Source: Coffea arabica (Eukaryota > Streptophyta > Magnoliopsida > Gentianales > Rubiaceae). From it: 64,000 nt of DNA. Location of the stretch: contig NC_092324.1 in the NCBI RefSeq assembly GCF_036785885.1, forward strand, positions 34,089,001 to 34,153,000, in the 5' to 3' direction. Below, piece by piece: positions 59,474-64,000 of this stretch. Below the pieces are notes generated by a model that had not been told where the DNA came from, did not search any database, and saw only the letters and a program-made list of their open reading frames with translations. Both the position numbers and the translations under genes were made by a program. Positions within the stretch are counted from its first letter, which is position 1; each line of letters opens with the position of its first letter.

Positions 59474-60029
59474 ATGATTAGTGGCCTCTTTTGGAACATT
59501 AGAGGGGTTACCAGACCCCCAAATATTAGGAGGTTAGTGAAACTATTACAAATGCATGATGTAAAATTTGCTGCTATATGTGAACCAAAGGTGGATGTCG
59601 CACAGATTGAGTCTATTAGGTTAAAGCTTTCATTTGACGCTGTAGAGGTTAACATGTCAGGCGATACATAGGTCTTCCACAGTTTGCCTTTCACGTGTTC
59701 CGTGATAGGTCGATCTTCCCAACATATTTCCCTGCTAGTTCATCACGCTTGGCTGTCAGGAGGGTTAGTTGTCTCATTTGCCCATGCAAGTTGTTCGAGG
59801 GAGGAGAGGCGGACACTATGGCGTGATTTGCTAGTTGATAAACCAACTTCGGTACCTTGGTGTGTATGTGGGGATTTTAACGTGATTGTGGAGCCACAGG
59901 AGAAGAGAGGAGGGCGGCCGTTTGGCAACACGGAGGGACAAGAGCTTTTGTCATTCATGGAGGAGGCTGCAATATTTGACGCGGGTTTCTCAGAGTCTAG
60001 CTTCACATGGTGTAACAATAGAAGGGGCC
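59474..60029 (+). pseudogene. LINE ORF2, endonuclease domain (interrupted)
   Basis: Begins MISGLFWNIRG (WN(I/V)RG is the first endonuclease motif with Asn), then AAICEPKVD (Glu of the catalytic pair). A TAG at about 59669 breaks the frame. It continues with HHAWLSGGLVVSF and WCVCGDFNVIVEP (the GDFN box with Asp and Asn), ending in SSFTWCNNRRG at LTR E. Family role: nicks the target strand for target-primed reverse transcription. It starts 22 bp after ORF1 ends. Confidence 0.88.
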
Positions 60030-62543
60030 TGTGAGAACCCAGAACGGAAAAAAAAAATTTATTATTTAGGGTTTTATTTCTGTGCACCGTTTTCTTTTAT
60101 TTTCTTTATTATATTACTTTTTTCAACATTTTATCAGTAAATATAGTTTTTAAATCATTTTTCTAGTATAACCTAGTTCGTGAGAAATTTGGAACGTATT
60201 TTGGACGTGGGACCCGCTAGTGCATTAAGTGAGAGAAATTCGGCCGATTAGGTTAAATTTTGCATAAAGGGATTTTAATTACTAGGTGTTAGGAGATGAT
60301 TAGAAGTTACCTAGATGGATTAACCATGGAGGGACAAGAGGATAACTCTAAGGAAAATAAAGTGACAAGTGTCAAAGTGTTATTGGATTAAACTTGCCTA
60401 ACTTTCTTTATCTTTCCCAAAAGTCCAAATTTGACCCAAATAGTCTTCATTTCTCTTCTCCCTTGGCCGAATTCTTCTAGCAAGCAAAGGAAAGAATTCT
60501 TCAACCTTCATCTTCAAATCCTTGCTCAAATCTTGAAAACTAACCGATTATTTCTTGAATTAGTCCATAAATTCATCTTGCTAAGAATGTTTGAAGAACT
60601 TGGTGGTGTTGTTTTGGAAGAAAACCACCTAAGCTACAACCTTTCTTGAAGAACTAAGGTATCTTGCTTGGAACTCATCTTTTGTTTCTAATTTTGGCCA
60701 ATTGGTGCCTTATAATAGCTATTTAAGTGATTTTGCGGAAGATTTGGTGGATTGGAGTGAAACTAGCTAATTTTTTTATTTTTCTTGGAATTTTTCTATT
60801 TTCCTATGATGGATATGATTGAGCTTGAATTGATGATTCTAAATGGTGTTTCATAGCTCTCTTGTACGTTAATTGTAGTTAATTGCGGAAAATTTCCGCT
60901 TGTGCGGAAAATTTCAGATTTAGGGTTTCAAATTTGGGGTTTTCTATGGTTGATGGTTGAGCTTCTAATTGGCTATAATTGAGGGGTATTGTGACCCTAA
61001 TTAAGTATATTGAATGGCTTATGAATTCTTTGGGTGCTTGTGGTTGTGTTGGATGGATTTTAATGGTTGTTTTGTAGGTTGGAAAAACTGAAATTTTAGG
61101 GGAAATGCTGTCCAAGTGTCTAGGGTATTAGATTCTTGTGAGTTGAGTTGAGATTGACTAGAAGTGAACGGTCTTAGGGTTTGTTTCTACTTTTAACCCT
61201 AAATGTTATGTATTTTTCATTTCCAAGTTATATTTGGTCTTGCCTTAATAGTTCCTATTAAAAGGTATTCGACTCGTGTTTAGATCTTAATTGTACCTTC
61301 TTGATTATTATAGGACGTGCCGGTGATCCGAGGCTTACGTTGGGCGAAAACTTGTGAAATTACTTTGTTTGACTTGGTGAGTGTACTACTCACATGTTTG
61401 TTATTCCGTGGCTTTCTTGTACTTGAATTCTGTGATTTGGACTAGTTGTGATTATTGTTTGGACTAGGTGAGGCGGAGGTGTACTTTACCACTCTCGTAC
61501 TCTCTAGCCTCCTTGACTGGTTATTATATTAGACCTAGTTGTTTGTTTGTTACATCACTTGAAAACTCTTGACTGTACTTGATTTGGGGTCGATTGGATA
61601 CCAACCTTTACTGTAACTCTGAACCTTTACTGTTCACTCTGAGCTCTACCTCATTGAAAGTCAATGGACTCGAGCCAGTAAGGACTTGGTCGGGGACATT
61701 TGACAAGCCATGGGGACTATATTTGGAAATCTTTGGGTATGAGACCCTTGATTCCGGTATACTCGAGTAATACCAATTCTGTACTGTTTGGTGTTCGGGC
61801 CCGGTAAGGGGAAAGTGAGGTGGACGGATAATTGGAGTAAAGAGGAGTCTACAGTCATGATTACCTGATATACATTGACGGAGGGTCAATGAGATGAGAT
61901 CAAGTATGGCAAAAGAGGAAAAAGGGCTCTTGAGAGCCATCCGTATCCTTTTATTCCTTATACTTGGGTGTTATTGCTTTTACTTACTTGACGAACGTAT
62001 TTGGATTGAATGCTCTTGAGTTTATGTGATCTTGGTATATGTACGTGATAGTACCTCATTGGGCGAAAGCTCACTTCGTTAATTTTGTTTTCCTTACAGG
62101 GAATTATCTTTTGGACTTTTGACTGTGAAGAGTGAGTTGAGTAGAGTTAGTTGAGAGATTTTGTATAGCTCCTCAATAGTTGGAAACTTTGTTTGTACTT
62201 GGATTTAAATGCTTTCTTTTGGCTTATAAACATACAAATGTGATTTGTAATAGGGTGTATTCCTATCCAATGGATTGTACTTGGCTTGTATATACTCTTT
62301 TCAGTGATTGTTGGAACTACTTGTATCCAATTGGGTCTTGGCGGATTGTGACGTGGCAATCACTATTCGCTTTACGTTTTGAATTTGTTTTTCCGTTTCA
62401 CGATTGTTGTTTTGGTTGAGCGCGCTAATAGATTCCCAAAAGACTTGAGTTAGTGTTTGACCGTTTTAGTAGTCCTGGCGAGAGTTGGGCAGGCAGTTCG
62501 CTAACTCCTTTGGTACGCCTTAGGGGAAGGTGGGGCTGTCACA
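60030..62543 (+). mobile_element. 5' LTR E of a gypsy element (2.5 kb)
   Basis: Starts TGTGAGAACCC and ends GGGGCTGTCACA, followed after two bases by an initiator tRNA-Met PBS. It is the only LTR of this group in the window with an element body attached. An intron-like unit runs from donor CTAAG/GTATCT at 60659 to acceptor TTTTCCTTACAG ending at 62099 (1441 bp), with CTCACT 26 bp before it. A hairpin GGCTC-TTGA-GAGCC lies at 61925-61938 and an inverted TTGAC pair at 61875-61889. It inserted into the endonuclease of the LINE to its left (5-bp flank GGGCC; the other flank is outside). Confidence 0.9.
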
Positions 62544-62545
62544 GG

Positions 62546-62557
62546 TGGTATCAGAGC
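62546..62557 (+). other. Primer-binding site (initiator tRNA-Met) of gypsy element E
   Basis: TGGTATCAGAGC two bases after the LTR end at 62543. Confidence 0.92.
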
Positions 62558-62680
62558 GTAGGTTAGAAATACCTGGGCGAACCTGAAACCTGGTTCTTGG
62601 GACTTCTGGGGATTGTGTTTAGATGCCATTAAGTGTGAAAATCTTGTCTAAGCTATAAACCTTTGCTATCTTTGTAGGTT

Positions 62681-63217
62681 ATGGCCGGTACTAGTGGAGC
62701 GGGCGGAGGCGAGCCACCTCAGAGGCGCCCACGGGTTATCGACTACCAGGAAAGACCGGGAGGTCCGATCCGGCTGTGGTATACCGCTAGCCGGACTCGC
62801 CGCTGTAGGCGTTGCTAGTTTTACTCATACGCGGACCACGTGGTTGCGGCGGTACTTGATGAGCGACGGAGGCTTAGATGTGACGCTGCCCGGGAGCGTA
62901 CTGAGACCCTTAGGCTTAGAAGCATCATGCGGATGCAGGCCGATAGGATTGGAGAGCTCCAGGGGGATGTAACTATGGAGCAGGAGAGGACGAACGCTCT
63001 GAGAGAGCAGTTACAGGTGGTCAACGACCACCTTACTCGAGTAGTCCGGGAGGTGAGAGACCGGTCCGGCGCTATTATTGACGAGTGTGGGGCGTTGATC
63101 CAGGAGGTGATTGGCGCCAATGCGCCAGGGGGAGTTCCAGGTGGCGGAGCTCCAGGTCAGGGAGGCGCCCCTAGCTCTAGCTCTGGGGGGGAGTCGGTTG
63201 GCTCCGTCGAGGACTAG
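62681..63217 (+). pseudogene. Pre-gag ORF of gypsy element E (one amber stop)
   Basis: ATG at 62681 opens a frame of 178 codons ending with TAG at 63215-63217, broken only by a TAG at 62816-62818 (codon 46). The first part is MAGTSGAGGGEPPQRRPR and an Arg-rich stretch. After the amber codon comes YADHVVAAVLDERRRL, then an alternating Arg/Glu/Leu/Gln region (RIGELQGDVTMEQERTN, ALREQLQVVNDHL) likely to form a coiled coil of about 70 residues. A low-complexity Gly/Ala/Pro/Ser tail ends GESVGSVED. No known domain is recognised. It lies between PBS and gag, where most gypsy elements have only leader. A CTTTGTAG acceptor-like site lies three bases before the ATG. Function unknown. Confidence 0.6.
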
Positions 63218-63543
63218 ATTAGGGTTTTGAGCCTTGTTTTGATCCCGTGTGAGGGATACCTAGGAAAAGCTTTTGGTTAGTTGCTTTGTACCTTTTGGGA
63301 CCTAGGTTGTACAGTGTATTTTGGCAGACCCTCTTTTGGCTTCACGGGAGTACTTTTGCATATATTTGCTTGACTGCTTATGTACGACTGTTTGACACAG
63401 TTATGTGTTCTATGTATAAATGCTCTATGTGTATACATGCCTTATGTGATGTTTACTTTTGGTTCTTCGTTCATGCTTATATGACTATATTTATATGCAC
63501 TTTTAATATTACTTTGTGCTTCGACTTTAGATTGACTTAGAGA

Positions 63544-64000
63544 ATGGAAGGCACTCGTAGTGGACGAGACCGTAGCCGCAGCGTTAGGCAAACTACAACT
63601 GATGAGGGTAGTAGGATACCACGACTGAACCAAACCCTAAACCTAGGGTTGACCCTAGTGTCCAGATAGCTGCTGCTATGCAGCAAATGACTGACTTGTT
63701 AGCCCAAGTAGTGCAACAGCAGGGCCAACCTCCTATCCAGCAACCTGGGAACCCTGGCCATATAGTCGAGAGTGAAGATCAGGCCCTAGAGAGATTTCAG
63801 AAGTTCTCTCCGCCAAAATTTCTGGGCGGGCCAGATCCGGACTTGACCGAAAAGTGGTTAGAGAAAATGATAGATATTTTTGCCGCCTTACACTATTCAG
63901 AGGAGAGGCAGGTTACTTTCGCTGTCTTTCAATTGGAAGGGGCCGCGCGTTCTTGGTGGAGCGTGATACGAATGAAGTGGGAACGGGAACAAACACCAAG
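63544..64000 (+). CDS. Gag of gypsy element E (frameshifted, runs off window)
   Basis: The ATG at 63544 starts a basic peptide (MEGTRSGRDRSRS) that reaches a stop at 63667-63669. The gag domain itself is in the next frame from about 63640: AAMQQMTDLLAQVVQQQ, ERFQKFSPPKFLGGPDPDLTEKWL, IFAALHYSEERQVTFAVFQLEG and AARSWWSVIRMKWE. This is the usual plant gypsy retrotransposon gag core that forms particles. A one-base frame change within the CCTAAACC-rich stretch at 63633-63646 separates the two parts. Protease, RT and integrase lie beyond the window, so the lineage cannot be fixed. Confidence 0.85.

Larger units (their letters stand above)
57935..60029 (+). mobile_element. Second LINE, 5' part, cut by the gypsy LTR E
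   Basis: Has ORF1 (58014-59451) and the start of ORF2 (endonuclease, 59474-60029). The 5' edge is uncertain; leader sequence can be followed back to about 57935. At 60030 the endonuclease frame is cut by TGTGAGAACCC of LTR E. The remainder of this LINE must lie beyond the gypsy element, outside the window. Confidence 0.82.

Noticed and set aside
58418..60087. Minus-strand ORFs over the second LINE
   Set aside because: They are opposite ORF1 and the endonuclease, both identified by motifs on the plus strand.

Overview
The window is nuclear DNA of a flowering plant, most likely a eudicot. The grounds are a seven-exon GT-AG terpene synthase gene of the TPS-a type, Athila-, Tat- and chromovirus-like Ty3/gypsy elements, Ty1/copia elements, plant LINEs with DUF4283-type ORF1, and Stowaway, hAT and Mutator-type miniature elements in AT-rich DNA. 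The species cannot be fixed from the sequence alone. No rRNA, tRNA or CRISPR locus was seen.

There is one convincing host gene: an apparently intact sesquiterpene synthase on the minus strand (22990-26817; 7 exons, 554 codons with the stop). It has a TATA box about 80 bp upstream, and a 5'-truncated LINE sits in its last intron. Nearly everything else is transposon sequence.

Left part (1-20317): the start of a copia element (minus; gag, PBS, 1.7 kb LTR) lies in or next to the 3' part of a decayed Athila-like element (minus; LTR, PBS, gag, protease, RT/RNase H, integrase). The Athila-like element also carries a 3.1 kb solo LTR (A) with TSD CGATA. Then come two copies of one LTR-like repeat nested in opposite orientation, a 2.6 kb solo LTR (B, TSD AAATA) and the 3' end of a small copia element.

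Middle (20318-36017): AT-rich DNA, MITEs and the terpene synthase. Two hAT miniature elements have perfect 8-bp TSDs and one Stowaway element has TA flanks.

Right part (36018-64000): a minus-strand LINE relic is interrupted by a 4.1 kb solo LTR (C, TSD CTCAT) and a hAT element. Next are a partial LTR (F), a Mutator-type MITE, a Tat-type integrase relic with a 489-bp tandem duplication, a probable MULE transposase fragment and a small LTR relic with a triplicated PBS. A 5'-truncated LINE follows, split by a 3.8 kb solo LTR (D, TSD CAATC), then a second LINE (ORF1 plus endonuclease) cut by the 5' LTR (E) of a gypsy element whose PBS, pre-gag ORF and gag run off the window end.

The main discovery candidate is that the five complete LTRs A to E, otherwise quite diverged, share an intron-like architecture inside the LTR: a GT donor in the leader, then 1.4 to 2.6 kb later a branch-site-like CTCAC box and a near-identical acceptor block TTGTTTTYCTTACAGG. 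LTR F keeps the donor half. Conserved hairpins lie inside this putative LTR intron. All of this rests on reading by eye, without alignment software or database searches.
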